A stretch of DNA of 64,000 nucleotides, taken from JBLHZY01 sp047631555 (GTDB lineage: Bacteria > Pseudomonadota > Alphaproteobacteria > Rhodobacterales > Rhodobacteraceae). The notes under the pieces were generated by a model. It ran no database searches. It saw nothing but the letters and a program-made list of their open reading frames with translations, and had not been told where the DNA came from. Location of the stretch: positions 744,001 through 808,000 of the forward strand of contig JBLHZY010000001.1 of NCBI GenBank assembly GCA_047631555.1, written 5' to 3'. Positions within the stretch are counted from its first letter, which is position 1. Each line of letters starts with the position of its first letter. Below, piece by piece: positions 25,957 through 33,970 of this stretch. A program made the translations under genes and the position numbers.

Positions 25957-26250
25957 TTAATGCGGGTCTCCAATGAAGGTGATCGTCGCAACAGCGCCCG
26001 AACCCTCACCAGAAACAGTGAATCGTATACGGTATTGGTCATTTACTCGAACTTGCCGTGTGTCATGGATATCTCCCTTTAGAATCTTATAGTCCAAACC
26101 GCCTAAGTTTGAGATTTCCTCAAGTTCTGCGGATTCTAACTTTATTAGCGTCTTCCGTGCGCCTTTGATAACCGTGAACGGAAGGCCCATTTTGTGGGCC
26201 TGATCTGTAAGGATTCTTGCCAGACTGTCTTTTGCGAACACAATTCTCAT
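25957..26250 (-). CDS. HigB/RelE-like toxin
   Basis: A 97-residue protein with the compact RelE/HigB pattern: N-terminal helices, then KILKGDIHDTRQVRVNDQYRIRFTVSG, in which the basic and aromatic residues and the YRIRF strand match HigB-type ribosome-dependent mRNA interferases. It precedes the antitoxin gene by 12 bases. The N-terminus differs from chromosomal HigB (which usually begins with a FxxxxxxxL helix), so the fold assignment rests mainly on the C-terminal half and on the neighbour. Confidence 0.8.
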   Translation of the reverse strand: MRIVFAKDSLARILTDQAHKMGLPFTVIKGARKTLIKLESAELEEISNLGGLDYKILKGDIHDTRQVRVNDQYRIRFTVSGEGSGAVATITFIGDPH

Positions 26251-26360
26251 GTTGAATCTATCTGACAGAGCGGCAGGCTAATGTCAATTAGCTACTTAAC
26301 GCCATGCGTTGTTTTTATATACTGCTTGACTAACGGTCAGTTTGAAAATAGATTAAGCCT

Positions 26361-27257
26361 ATGAGAAAACTTGACACCAAATCCCGCGCCCTGATCATCC
26401 GCTTACTGGTGGAAGGCAACTCCATTCGTGCAACATCACGCATTGCTGACGTATCGAAGAACACCGTCACAAAACTGCTCGAAGATGCTGGCAAAGCCTG
26501 CGCCGCCTACCATGATGAAAACGTCAAAGACGTTGAGGCTAAACATGTTCAAGCTGATGAAATATGGTCATTCTGTTACGCCAAGGCGCGCAATGTGAAA
26601 GACGCCAAAGTCGCGCCTGCTGAAGCTGGCGATATCTGGACTTGGACCGCAATGGACCGCGATAGCAAGTTAATGATCAGCTACACGGTAGGTGACCGCT
26701 CACAGGCAACAGCGCGTGAGTTTATGTTCGATCTGGCGTCACGCCTTGCGACCCGCATCCAATTGACCACAGACGGACATGGTGGATACCTTAAAGCGGT
26801 CACAGACGCATTCTCTGGCGATGTGGACTACGCTATGCTGATCAAGCAGTATGGCAACCCAACTGGTACCAAAGGCCACGAGCGCAAGTATTCACCTGCC
26901 GAATGCACAGGCGCGACGAAAGAGGCGATCTTTGGCAACCCCATCATGGAAGACGTTGGCACATCACACATTGAACGCCAGAACCTCACAATGCGCATGG
27001 GTATGCGCCGTTTTACTCGCCTGACAAACGCTTTCAGCAAGAAGGCAGAGAACCACGCTTATGCGGTGGCCCTTCACTTCATGCACTACAACTTCGTTCG
27101 CACCCACAAGACGCTTCGTATGACCCCTGCAATGGCCGCTGGCCTTGTTGAAGGTCCATGGGAGGTCGAAGATATTGTGGCCTTGGTCGAAAAGGCAGAA
27201 GATGCAGCACCAAAGAAGCGCGGACCCTATAAGAAGCGTTCAGCTAAGCCCGAGTAG
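26361..27257 (+). CDS. IS1-family DDE transposase
   Basis: A 298-residue single-frame transposase. An N-terminal helix-turn-helix (NSIRATSRIADVSKNTVTKLL, residues about 20-40) precedes a DDE core with candidate residues Asp66 (QADEIWSF), Asp138 (LTTDGHGGY) and Glu205 (HIERQNLTMRMGMRRF). The last motif, followed by RLTNAFSKK, matches the IERHNLNLR...SFSK region of E. coli InsB, the reason for the IS1 assignment. Unlike IS1 itself it needs no frameshift. It is complete, with no stop or frameshift, so the element may still be active. Confidence 0.9.
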   Translation: MRKLDTKSRALIIRLLVEGNSIRATSRIADVSKNTVTKLLEDAGKACAAYHDENVKDVEAKHVQADEIWSFCYAKARNVKDAKVAPAEAGDIWTWTAMDRDSKLMISYTVGDRSQATAREFMFDLASRLATRIQLTTDGHGGYLKAVTDAFSGDVDYAMLIKQYGNPTGTKGHERKYSPAECTGATKEAIFGNPIMEDVGTSHIERQNLTMRMGMRRFTRLTNAFSKKAENHAYAVALHFMHYNFVRTHKTLRMTPAMAAGLVEGPWEVEDIVALVEKAEDAAPKKRGPYKKRSAKPE

Positions 27258-27461
27258 CTGGCTCATTTGAAATGCGGCATCATCATCCGGTATCGCCGCG
27301 AGAACTTCTATTTCTAAATCCGTTGAGATTGCATTTGAGCGATAGAGGAAGTACTTAGAGTTGAGGTCGAAATCAGAATACACGTACTGTGAAAGTCGCG
27401 AGTTCATTGGCGAAATCTTCAAAGTAACGTGCTCAGAAACGTCTTTGGAGTAGTAAATCAT
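27240..27461 (-). CDS. Doubtful 73-residue ORF in the transposon
   Basis: An open reading of 73 codons on the minus strand, overlapping the end of the transposase by 18 bases and sharing one base with the start of the 239-residue gene. The upstream sequence has no ribosome site. The predicted protein (MIYYSKDVSEHVTLKISPMN at the N-terminus) shows no motif. It may be chance open frame in AT-rich DNA. Confidence 0.35.
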   Translation of the reverse strand: MIYYSKDVSEHVTLKISPMNSRLSQYVYSDFDLNSKYFLYRSNAISTDLEIEVLAAIPDDDAAFQMSQLLGLS

Positions 27462-28180
27462 TGAAGAAAACTCATCGTTTAGTCCCTAACCCTACAATTA
27501 CACTGCCAAAGTTGGCTGAGTATATGGATGCGTCCGATCAGGCGCGACGGACCCTTCTTCGAGATAGAAAGTACGCCCCTCTCGCCCGACTCATGCAGCA
27601 CAAAATCGCTAAAAAAACTTTAGCTGACCACATTGAAGAAGGGAATCCCCTTCCGGGCGATTTACCTGACAGGGCGGAGCAAATCCGCAACATGCTTGCC
27701 GACACCGACTTTGACCAGCAGGTGTTTGACCAGAACGCTGACTATGTTCAGGCATTTAGCGATGTGTCCCACAAGTTCGACTTGAGCGGCTTTGAGATGA
27801 CGGGTTCGGAGGATAGATTCGACCGCGAGTTCAACGGCACTCTCGTTAAGTTCCGACCAAATTTTCTAGTTTCGCGCACAACGAAAGCGAACACGCAAAA
27901 GGTCGGATCAGGAATGTTTCGGTACTCGAAGAGCGGCCCGGTAGCAGAGGCAGTAGCACAGTTTCAGGCTGCATTCATGTTTGGATATTTCTCAAATTTT
28001 CCATTTATTGAGGAGGCAAAGCCGGAAGCCGAACTCTGCTTTGTTTTGTGTGCGAACACTGGCGAAACCCATCACACACCTAATAAACCGATTTATAAGT
28101 TCAATGAGATGAAAGCCGTTTGCTCAGACATCGCTGAAAAATGGGATAATATCGGGCCACCAACCAACGCCGTATTTTAA
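27461..28180 (+). CDS. 239-residue unknown passenger protein
   Basis: Reading from the TTG at 27461, supported by GGAG ten bases upstream; the next ATG is at 27524. The protein is soluble, with charged N-terminal helices (SDQARRTLLRDRKYAPLARLMQHKIAKKTLADHI) and a C-terminal alpha/beta region (GYFSNFPFIEEAKPEAELCFVL). I do not recognise a family. It stops at 28180, directly against the right inverted repeat, so it lies wholly within the element and probably travels with it. Confidence 0.65.
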   Translation: MKKTHRLVPNPTITLPKLAEYMDASDQARRTLLRDRKYAPLARLMQHKIAKKTLADHIEEGNPLPGDLPDRAEQIRNMLADTDFDQQVFDQNADYVQAFSDVSHKFDLSGFEMTGSEDRFDREFNGTLVKFRPNFLVSRTTKANTQKVGSGMFRYSKSGPVAEAVAQFQAAFMFGYFSNFPFIEEAKPEAELCFVLCANTGETHHTPNKPIYKFNEMKAVCSDIAEKWDNIGPPTNAVF

Positions 28181-28201
28181 ATTTCAAAGTGACCCACTAC
28201 C
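28181..28201 (-). repeat. Right terminal inverted repeat (IRR)
   Basis: Exact reverse complement of 24023-24043 over 21 bp. It begins immediately after the stop codon of the 239-residue gene. Confidence 0.93.
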
Positions 28202-28209
28202 GAATAGGC
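28202..28209. repeat. Right copy of the 8-bp target-site duplication
   Basis: GAATAGGC, identical to 24015-24022; restores the pre-insertion sequence behind guaA. Confidence 0.93.
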
Positions 28210-28282
28210 GCGTAATCCGCTTCCCTTTTGCCGCGCGCTTGCCCTAATCTACGCGAGGGCAAACGCCCGTTTGGGGGATTTG

Positions 28283-28561
28283 ATGCCTAAAATCATGCTG
28301 CGCGGCGCGCTTCTTTGCATGCCTGAAGAAGTCGAGCTGGTGCTTGACGCCTTGCCCGATCACATCCGCAAAACCCGGGCAGAGCCGGGCTGCATTGCCT
28401 TTTCCGTCAGCCAATCGGATGAAGACCCCTGCCGCTTTGATGTGGCCGAGGTCTTTGCCAATCGCGCCGCATTTGAGGCCCACCAGACCCGCACCCGCGC
28501 CTCCGATTGGTTCGCCCAAACCGGCCATATCAAACGCAAATACGAGATTTCAGAGGGATGA
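28283..28561 (+). CDS. Antibiotic-biosynthesis-monooxygenase (ABM) domain protein
   Basis: A 92-residue ferredoxin-like dimeric alpha/beta-barrel protein. ABM features are RKTRAEPGCIAFSVSQSDEDPCRFDVAEVFANRAAFEAHQTRT, in which the GC-xx-F, E and AFEAH positions are conserved. Such proteins are quinol monooxygenases or heme/quinone-related enzymes; the substrate cannot be predicted. The start at 28283 (MPKIMLRG) follows a GGGGG site. Its stop overlaps the start of the EamA gene (ATGA). Confidence 0.83.
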   Translation: MPKIMLRGALLCMPEEVELVLDALPDHIRKTRAEPGCIAFSVSQSDEDPCRFDVAEVFANRAAFEAHQTRTRASDWFAQTGHIKRKYEISEG

Positions 28562-29478
28562 GCGCCGCAGATTCAGCCGCCCAAAGCGCGCCAAATCGCC
28601 CGGTGCGCGCCGCCCTTTGGATGATCGGCGCGCTGATCGGCTTTTCCTCCATGGCCATCGCCGGGCGCGAGCTGGCAGCGGGGCTCGATACATTCGAGAT
28701 CATGTTCTACCGCTCCGGTCTTGGGCTGGTGACGATCCTTTTGATCTCCTCCGCCTTTGGCACGCGTCACACGATCACTGTCCGCGCCATGCCGCTGCAT
28801 TTCGCCCGCAATATCAGTCACTTCATCGGCCAAAACCTCTGGCTCTATGCGCTGACCCTGATCCCGCTTGCCCAACTTTTCGCAGTTGAATTCACCTCTC
28901 CGGTGATCGTCGCCCTGCTCGCGCCGCTCTTGCTGAATGAGCGGATGAGCGCGATGCGCGCCCTTACCGCAGCGCTTGGATTTATCGGCATATTGATCGT
29001 CGCCAACCCCTTTGATGGCGCAGGGCTCTCGCCCGGCATCATCGCTGCGATCCTCTGCGCCTTTGGCTTTGCGGGCTCGATCATTTTCACCAAAAAACTC
29101 ACGAGCCAAGCACATGCTTCGGTGACCTGTATCCTCTTTTGGCTCTCGGTGATCCAGCTTGGCCTTGGTGCAATCTGTGCAGGCTATGACGGCGATATTG
29201 CCCTGCCCACGTTTGAGCAGCTTCCATGGCTTGCGCTGATCGGGCTTGCCGGGCTTGGCGCGCATTTCAGCCTGACAACCGCGCTGTCGCTCGCGCCCGC
29301 CACGGTGGTGATCCCGGTTGATTTCCTGCGCCTGCCGCTGATTGCCATAATCGGGATGAACTTCTACGCAGAACCCTTTGCAATCAATGTCTTTATCGGC
29401 GCGGCGCTCATCTTTGGCGCAAACTATATCAACATCCTGCGCGAGGCCCGCGCCGCCAAAAAAACCCGCACCGCTTAG
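28558..29478 (+). CDS. EamA-family drug/metabolite transporter (first)
   Basis: A 306-residue inner-membrane protein with ten predicted helices in two EamA repeats. Recognisable parts are MIGALIGFSSMAIAGRELAAGL, ARNISHFIGQNLWLYAL, and PVDFLRLPLIAIIGM in the last third. The start at 28558 overlaps the ABM gene stop. Members export amino acids, metabolites or drugs; the substrate is not predictable. A second EamA gene follows 50 bases later, but the two are not close copies. Confidence 0.9.
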   Translation: MSAADSAAQSAPNRPVRAALWMIGALIGFSSMAIAGRELAAGLDTFEIMFYRSGLGLVTILLISSAFGTRHTITVRAMPLHFARNISHFIGQNLWLYALTLIPLAQLFAVEFTSPVIVALLAPLLLNERMSAMRALTAALGFIGILIVANPFDGAGLSPGIIAAILCAFGFAGSIIFTKKLTSQAHASVTCILFWLSVIQLGLGAICAGYDGDIALPTFEQLPWLALIGLAGLGAHFSLTTALSLAPATVVIPVDFLRLPLIAIIGMNFYAEPFAINVFIGAALIFGANYINILREARAAKKTRTA

Positions 29479-29527
29479 GCGCAAGTATCGGATTGCGGCG
29501 CGCCATTAACGGGCCTAGCGTGCCCCC

Positions 29528-30445
29528 ATGGTCGCCCAAAAACAAATCAGCCTCGCCGCTTGGATCGGCCTTGGAACGCTCGCCCTGATCTGGGGCGGCT
29601 CGTTTATGGCCAATGCGGTCATGCTCAAAGAAATGAGCGTCTATTGGATCGTCGCCTCGCGGGTCAGCCTTGGCGCGCTGGTGCTTTGGATCTATGTGAT
29701 CGCGCGCGGCTATACGCTGCCGCGCGGCGCGCGCATTTGGGCCGATTTGCTGATTATGGGGCTGTTTAACAATGTCGTCCCCTTCATTCTGATCGCTTGG
29801 GGCCAGCAGCATATCGCCTCGGGCCTCGCCTCGATCCTGAATGCCGCAACGGCCTTTTTCGCCATCATCATCGCGGCCATCGTCTTTTCTGATGAGCGGC
29901 TGACTGCGCGCAAAATCGCCGGGGTCACGCTTGGCTTTGGCGGTGTTGTGCTGGTGATTGGGCTGAGCGCGCTCAAGGGCTTTTCGCTTGCCTCCATCGG
30001 CCAGCTCGCCGTTCTGGGCGCGGCCGTTTCTTACGGGCTTTCGGCCACTTTCGCGCGCGCACGCCTCTCCGGCATCCGCCCCGAAATCGCGGCGACAGGC
30101 ATGCTGACCTGTTCCTCGCTGGTGATGATCCCGCTGGCCTATGCGATTAGCGGCGCGCCAAACCTCGCGCTCACCAGCCAGACAATCATGGCCACCCTCT
30201 ACCTCGCGATCCTCTCAACCGGCATCGCATATTTGCTCTATTATCGCATCCTTGCCGCCGCCGGCACAGGCAACACAGCCCTCGTCACCCTGCTGGTAAC
30301 GCCGGTTGCCGTGGCCCTTGGCGCGCTGCTTTTGCGCGAAAGCCTCGCCCCTCAAGCTTACGGCGGATTTGCCCTGATCGCCCTTGGCATGCTTGTGATC
30401 GATGGGCGGCTCTTGCGCATTTTCGCACGCGAAGATCGCGCCTAA
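29528..30445 (+). CDS. EamA-family drug/metabolite transporter (second)
   Basis: A 305-residue ten-helix protein with two EamA repeats (LALIWGGSFMANAVML near the N-terminus; PVAVALGALLLRESLAPQAYGGFALIALGMLVIDGRLL at the C-terminus, positions about 265-300). It shares the fold with the preceding gene but is only distantly similar by eye. It has its own short leader and may be co-transcribed with the first. Substrate unknown. Confidence 0.9.
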   Translation: MVAQKQISLAAWIGLGTLALIWGGSFMANAVMLKEMSVYWIVASRVSLGALVLWIYVIARGYTLPRGARIWADLLIMGLFNNVVPFILIAWGQQHIASGLASILNAATAFFAIIIAAIVFSDERLTARKIAGVTLGFGGVVLVIGLSALKGFSLASIGQLAVLGAAVSYGLSATFARARLSGIRPEIAATGMLTCSSLVMIPLAYAISGAPNLALTSQTIMATLYLAILSTGIAYLLYYRILAAAGTGNTALVTLLVTPVAVALGALLLRESLAPQAYGGFALIALGMLVIDGRLLRIFAREDRA

Positions 30446-30505
30446 CATTGACCCCGCCCCAATCCGGGCGCTACCAAGGGGGCAAGAGCAGGTAAGGGCG
30501 CGAAA

Positions 30506-31384
30506 ATGATCTATAAAGACGCAAAAAGCTGGCAAAACGCGGCGCAACAACGGGTGATGCTGTTTGGCATGTCGGGCCTTGGCAAAACCTATGTCTCGAC
30601 CATGCTGCGCGAAAGCCGCGCCTGGTTTCACTACTCCGTCGATTACCGGATTGGCACGCGCTATATGGGCGAACATATCGCCGATAATTTCAAAGCCGAG
30701 GCGATGAAAAATCCCTTTCTGGCCGAGCTGTTGCGCAGCGATAGCATCTATGTTGGCTCCAACATTACCTTTGAAAACCTCGCCCCGCTAAGCACCTATC
30801 TCGGCAAACCGGGTGATCCGGCACGCGGCGGATTGCCGATCGCAGAATACCGCAAACGCCAAGCCCAACACGCCACCGCCGAGATCGCCGCCCTGCACGA
30901 CAGCGCCCATTTCATTGAGCGCGCGGATAAGCTCTATGGCTATCAGAATTTCGTCTGCGACAGCGGCGGCTCGATCTGCGAAGTGGCTGATCCCTTTGCC
31001 GATCACGATCCAGTGCTGCAAGCGCTTGCCGATACAATGCTGCTTGTGTGGATTGAGGGCTCGGACGCCCATACCGCCGAGCTGATCCGCCGCTTTGATC
31101 GCGCGCCCAAACCGATGTATTATCAGCCCAAGTTTCTTGATGCCGCTTGGGAGGAATATCTAAGCGAAAACAATGCTGTTGAGGACGACGTTGATCCTGA
31201 TAGCTTCATCCGCTGGACCTATGCGCGCGCCCTTGCGCATCGCCAGCCGCGCTATGAATCCATGGCCAATCGCTACGGCGTCAAGGTCTGCGCTGAGGAG
31301 ATCGCCGCGCTCAAAACACCTGCTGATTTCGAAGCCCTGATTGGGCGCGCCATCACCCGCAGGCTTGAGAATGAGGGCAACTAA
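30506..31384 (+). CDS. P-loop protein of unknown function
   Basis: A 292-residue protein with a Walker A motif (LFGMSGLGKTYVSTMLRES, residues about 19-37) near the N-terminus and an acidic stretch LLVWIEGSDAHTAELIRRF later that could complete a Ras- or kinase-like core. There is no signal peptide or membrane helix. A conserved-looking VDYRIGTRYMGEHIADNF follows the P-loop. I recall ATPases of this kind as conserved but uncharacterised in Rhodobacterales. metA follows 59 bases later. No function is assigned. Confidence 0.75.
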   Translation: MIYKDAKSWQNAAQQRVMLFGMSGLGKTYVSTMLRESRAWFHYSVDYRIGTRYMGEHIADNFKAEAMKNPFLAELLRSDSIYVGSNITFENLAPLSTYLGKPGDPARGGLPIAEYRKRQAQHATAEIAALHDSAHFIERADKLYGYQNFVCDSGGSICEVADPFADHDPVLQALADTMLLVWIEGSDAHTAELIRRFDRAPKPMYYQPKFLDAAWEEYLSENNAVEDDVDPDSFIRWTYARALAHRQPRYESMANRYGVKVCAEEIAALKTPADFEALIGRAITRRLENEGN

Positions 31385-31443
31385 CCCTATCTCAACCCCC
31401 TACAAGACCGATTAAGCCCAACCAACAATACCGGATAAACCTG

Positions 31444-32370
31444 ATGCCGATCACCCTGCCCGAAAACCTTCCCGCCTTTGATGTCCTCTCGAATGAGGGC
31501 GTCATGGTGATGGGCGTGGGCCGCGCAGCAGAGCAGGAAATCCGCCCCATTCGCATCGGTCTGCTCAACCTGATGCCAAAGAAAATCCAGACCGAAAATC
31601 AGTTTGCCCGCCTCATCGGCGCAACCCCTCTGCAAATCGAGTTCAGCCTGATCCGCATGTCTGATCACGAGGCCAAGAACACCGCTGCCGAACATATGGA
31701 AGAGTTTTACCGCCCCTTTTCCGAGGTCCGCGCCACGGGCGAAAAATTCGACGGGCTGATCATCACTGGCGCCCCGATTGAGCATCTCCCCTTTGAGGAG
31801 GTCACCTATTGGGATGAGCTGACGCAGGTTTTTGAATGGACCCAGAGCCACGTCCATTCGACCATGGGCGTCTGTTGGGGCGGCATGGCGATGATCAACC
31901 ATTTCCACGGCACGCCAAAACATCTGCTGCCGGCCAAACTGCTCGGCTGCTATCGCCATCAAAACCTTGCGCCAAACTCGCCTTACTTGCGCGGTTTCTC
32001 GGATGATCTGATCATCCCCGTGAGCCGCTGGACAGAGATGCGCCAAGCCGAAATCGATGCGGATCCCGCGCTGATCACACTGCTTGGCTCGGATGAGGTC
32101 GGCCCGTGTTTGGTCCAAGATCCAGAGCACCGCGCGCTCTATATCTTCAACCATCTGGAATATGACAGCCTGACCCTCAAAGAGGAATACGACCGCGATA
32201 GCGCGTCCGGAGCCCCAATTGATGTGCCGCGCAATTACTATCCCGATGACGATCCAACCCAAGTGCCGCTGAACCGTTGGCGCAGCCATGCTCATCTTCT
32301 TTATGGCAATTGGATCAATGAGATATACCAAACAACCCAGTATGATCTGGCCAAGATTGGCACTGTTTAA
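31444..32370 (+). CDS. metA: Homoserine O-acyltransferase MetA, predicted acetyl-CoA specific
   Basis: A 308-residue MetA-family enzyme for the first step of methionine synthesis. The catalytic cysteine is Cys144 (MGVCWGGMAM, equal to E. coli Cys142) and the His/Glu pair lies in NHLEYD. The position equal to E. coli Gly111 is Glu113 (TGAPIEHLPFEEV). In this family Glu at that place is known to give acetyl-CoA use, Gly to give succinyl-CoA use, so acetyl transfer is predicted. I looked for a SAM-II riboswitch in the 59-base leader and saw none. Confidence 0.94.
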   Translation: MPITLPENLPAFDVLSNEGVMVMGVGRAAEQEIRPIRIGLLNLMPKKIQTENQFARLIGATPLQIEFSLIRMSDHEAKNTAAEHMEEFYRPFSEVRATGEKFDGLIITGAPIEHLPFEEVTYWDELTQVFEWTQSHVHSTMGVCWGGMAMINHFHGTPKHLLPAKLLGCYRHQNLAPNSPYLRGFSDDLIIPVSRWTEMRQAEIDADPALITLLGSDEVGPCLVQDPEHRALYIFNHLEYDSLTLKEEYDRDSASGAPIDVPRNYYPDDDPTQVPLNRWRSHAHLLYGNWINEIYQTTQYDLAKIGTV

Positions 32371-32483
32371 CCGCTTGGGCAGCGCGCAGAAAAGCCTGCG
32401 CGCTTGCCGCTGCGCCCCCAATTGCACCCCCGCGCGATACACGCGATACTCCCCTCAACCGCCCCGATCCAATGAGGCCCGAA

Positions 32484-33353
32484 ATGTCCCTACCCTTTGA
32501 TGGCGCCATTAGCGCGTTTTACCAAAACGAGGCCCCACAAGAGATGCGCGCCGCCATCGAAGCGAGCTCCAAGAAAGACATCCTCTCGGGCACATATCCC
32601 TATGAGCGCTGGATGAAAAAATCCGCCTATGAGGATCAGATGGGCGCGCTTCAGCTGCAATTGGTGCGGCTTTTGGCGGATATCAAAGCAAGCGGCAAAC
32701 GGGTTGTGATCATCTTTGAAGGGCGCGACGCTGCGGGAAAAGGCGGAACAATCAAGCGCTTACGTGAGAACCTTAATCCAAGGAATGCTCGCGTTGTTGC
32801 CCTGTCCAAACCGACAGAGGACGAAAGCACCCAGTGGTATTTTCAGCGCTATGTCAAACACCTGCCCAGTGCTGGCGAAATGGTGATCTTTGATCGCAGC
32901 TGGTACAATCGCGGCGTTGTTGAGCATGTTTTTGGCTTTTGCGATACGCCACAGCGCGAACGGTTTTTCCACCAGCTCCCCGAATTTGAGGACATGATCG
33001 CCTCTGAGGGCATCACCCTGATCAAAATCTGGCTCAACGTCGGCCGCGCCGAACAGCTGCGCCGCTTTATCGCGCGCGAAAGCGATCCGCTCAAACAGTG
33101 GAAACTCTCTTGGATCGATGTCGAGGGCCTCAAGAAATGGGATGCCTATACGGCCGCAATTGGCGAGACATTTGAGCGCTCGCATCGCGCTGTGGCCCCT
33201 TGGACGATCATCCGCTCGGACGACAAATACCGCGCGCGCATTGCCGCCCTACAAAGCATCCTTAGTGTGATCGATTTTGAGGGCAAAGACGCATCAAACA
33301 TCGGCGCGATTGACCCCAAAATCTGCGGCGGGCCGGACATCTGGAATGCATAA
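32484..33353 (+). CDS. ppk2: Polyphosphate kinase 2 (PPK2)
   Basis: A 289-residue class-I PPK2. It transfers phosphate between polyphosphate and nucleoside diphosphates. Walker A is FEGRDAAGKGGTIKRL, Walker B region EMVIFDRSWYNRGVVEHVFGF, and the lid segment SDPLKQWKLSWIDVEGLKKWDAY; all family signatures. The start at 32484 (MSLPFDGA) is preferred because a GAGG string lies before it; a reading from 32472 adds four residues. The last eight bases overlap the TetR gene. Confidence 0.94.
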   Translation: MSLPFDGAISAFYQNEAPQEMRAAIEASSKKDILSGTYPYERWMKKSAYEDQMGALQLQLVRLLADIKASGKRVVIIFEGRDAAGKGGTIKRLRENLNPRNARVVALSKPTEDESTQWYFQRYVKHLPSAGEMVIFDRSWYNRGVVEHVFGFCDTPQRERFFHQLPEFEDMIASEGITLIKIWLNVGRAEQLRRFIARESDPLKQWKLSWIDVEGLKKWDAYTAAIGETFERSHRAVAPWTIIRSDDKYRARIAALQSILSVIDFEGKDASNIGAIDPKICGGPDIWNA

Positions 33354-33963
33354 ACGCGGCTATCATCACGGCAATCTCAAGCAGGCATTGATCGATGCGG
33401 CGCTGATCTTGATTGAGGAAAAAGGCCCGACCGGCTTTACCCTCTCAGAGGCCGCCAAACGCGCCGGCGTCACCCCGGCAGCCGTCTACCGCCACTTTGC
33501 CGGACGTGAAGATCTGATCGCCGAAATTGCCCGCCAAGGCTATGAAATCTTTGCTGATTTGATGGAATACGCGCGCGCCAAAGGCAATCCATCCGCCCTT
33601 GCCGCCTTTGAGGCCACCGGGCGCGCCTATCTCGCGTTTGCGCGCAAACATCCGGGCCATTATATCGCGATGTTTGAAAGCGGCATCTCGATCAATCGCT
33701 CGCCCGAGCTGAATTTGGTCGCCACCCGCGCGCTTGGCGTTCTTGAGGGCGCCGCCGCCGAGCTTTCCAAACATATCCCCGCCGACAAACGCCCGCCCGC
33801 TGCGATGTTTTCGGCCCATATCTGGGCGCTCAGCCACGGCGTTGTTGAGCTGTTTGCGCGCGGCTCACCGGGGACCAAAAGCCCCTTCCCGCCCGAGGAT
33901 CTGCTTGAAACCGGCATCGGGATTTACCTGCGCGGGCTTGGCCTGATTGAGCCGGACAAATAG
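33346..33963 (+). CDS. TetR/AcrR-family regulator with WHG-type C-terminus
   Basis: A 205-residue repressor-type protein. The N-terminal HTH is GFTLSEAAKRAGVTPAAVYRHFAGREDLIAEI (about residues 35-66). The C-terminal ligand domain has the HIWALSHGVVELF segment typical of WHG-domain TetR proteins. It overlaps ppk2 by eight bases and is therefore translationally coupled. It ends eight bases before the convergent transporter operon. Its targets are not visible; autoregulation through the ppk2 promoter is possible. Confidence 0.9.
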   Translation: MHKRGYHHGNLKQALIDAALILIEEKGPTGFTLSEAAKRAGVTPAAVYRHFAGREDLIAEIARQGYEIFADLMEYARAKGNPSALAAFEATGRAYLAFARKHPGHYIAMFESGISINRSPELNLVATRALGVLEGAAAELSKHIPADKRPPAAMFSAHIWALSHGVVELFARGSPGTKSPFPPEDLLETGIGIYLRGLGLIEPDK

Positions 33964-33970
33964 CCGCCGA

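Larger units (their letters stand above)
24023..28201. mobile_element. IS1-family transposon with passenger genes, intact (4179 bp)
   Basis: The element is bounded by a perfect 21-bp inverted repeat beginning GGTAGTGGGTCACTTTGAAA and by an 8-bp direct repeat. It carries one full-length IS1-type DDE transposase plus six other readings: a 71-residue basic protein, a 156-residue protein, a HigA-like antitoxin with a metallopeptidase domain, a HigB-like toxin, a doubtful 73-residue ORF and a 239-residue protein. Base composition is visibly more AT-rich than the flanks. Perfect ends and identical target repeats argue for recent insertion. Typical IS1 elements are under 1.2 kb; large IS1 relatives of up to several kb are known (the ISMhu11 group). 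Confidence 0.9.

Noticed and set aside
31385..31443. Possible SAM-II riboswitch before metA
   Set aside because: The position is right for alphaproteobacterial metA, but the 59-base leader has neither the pseudoknot-forming pairs nor the gctaaa-like element before the start.
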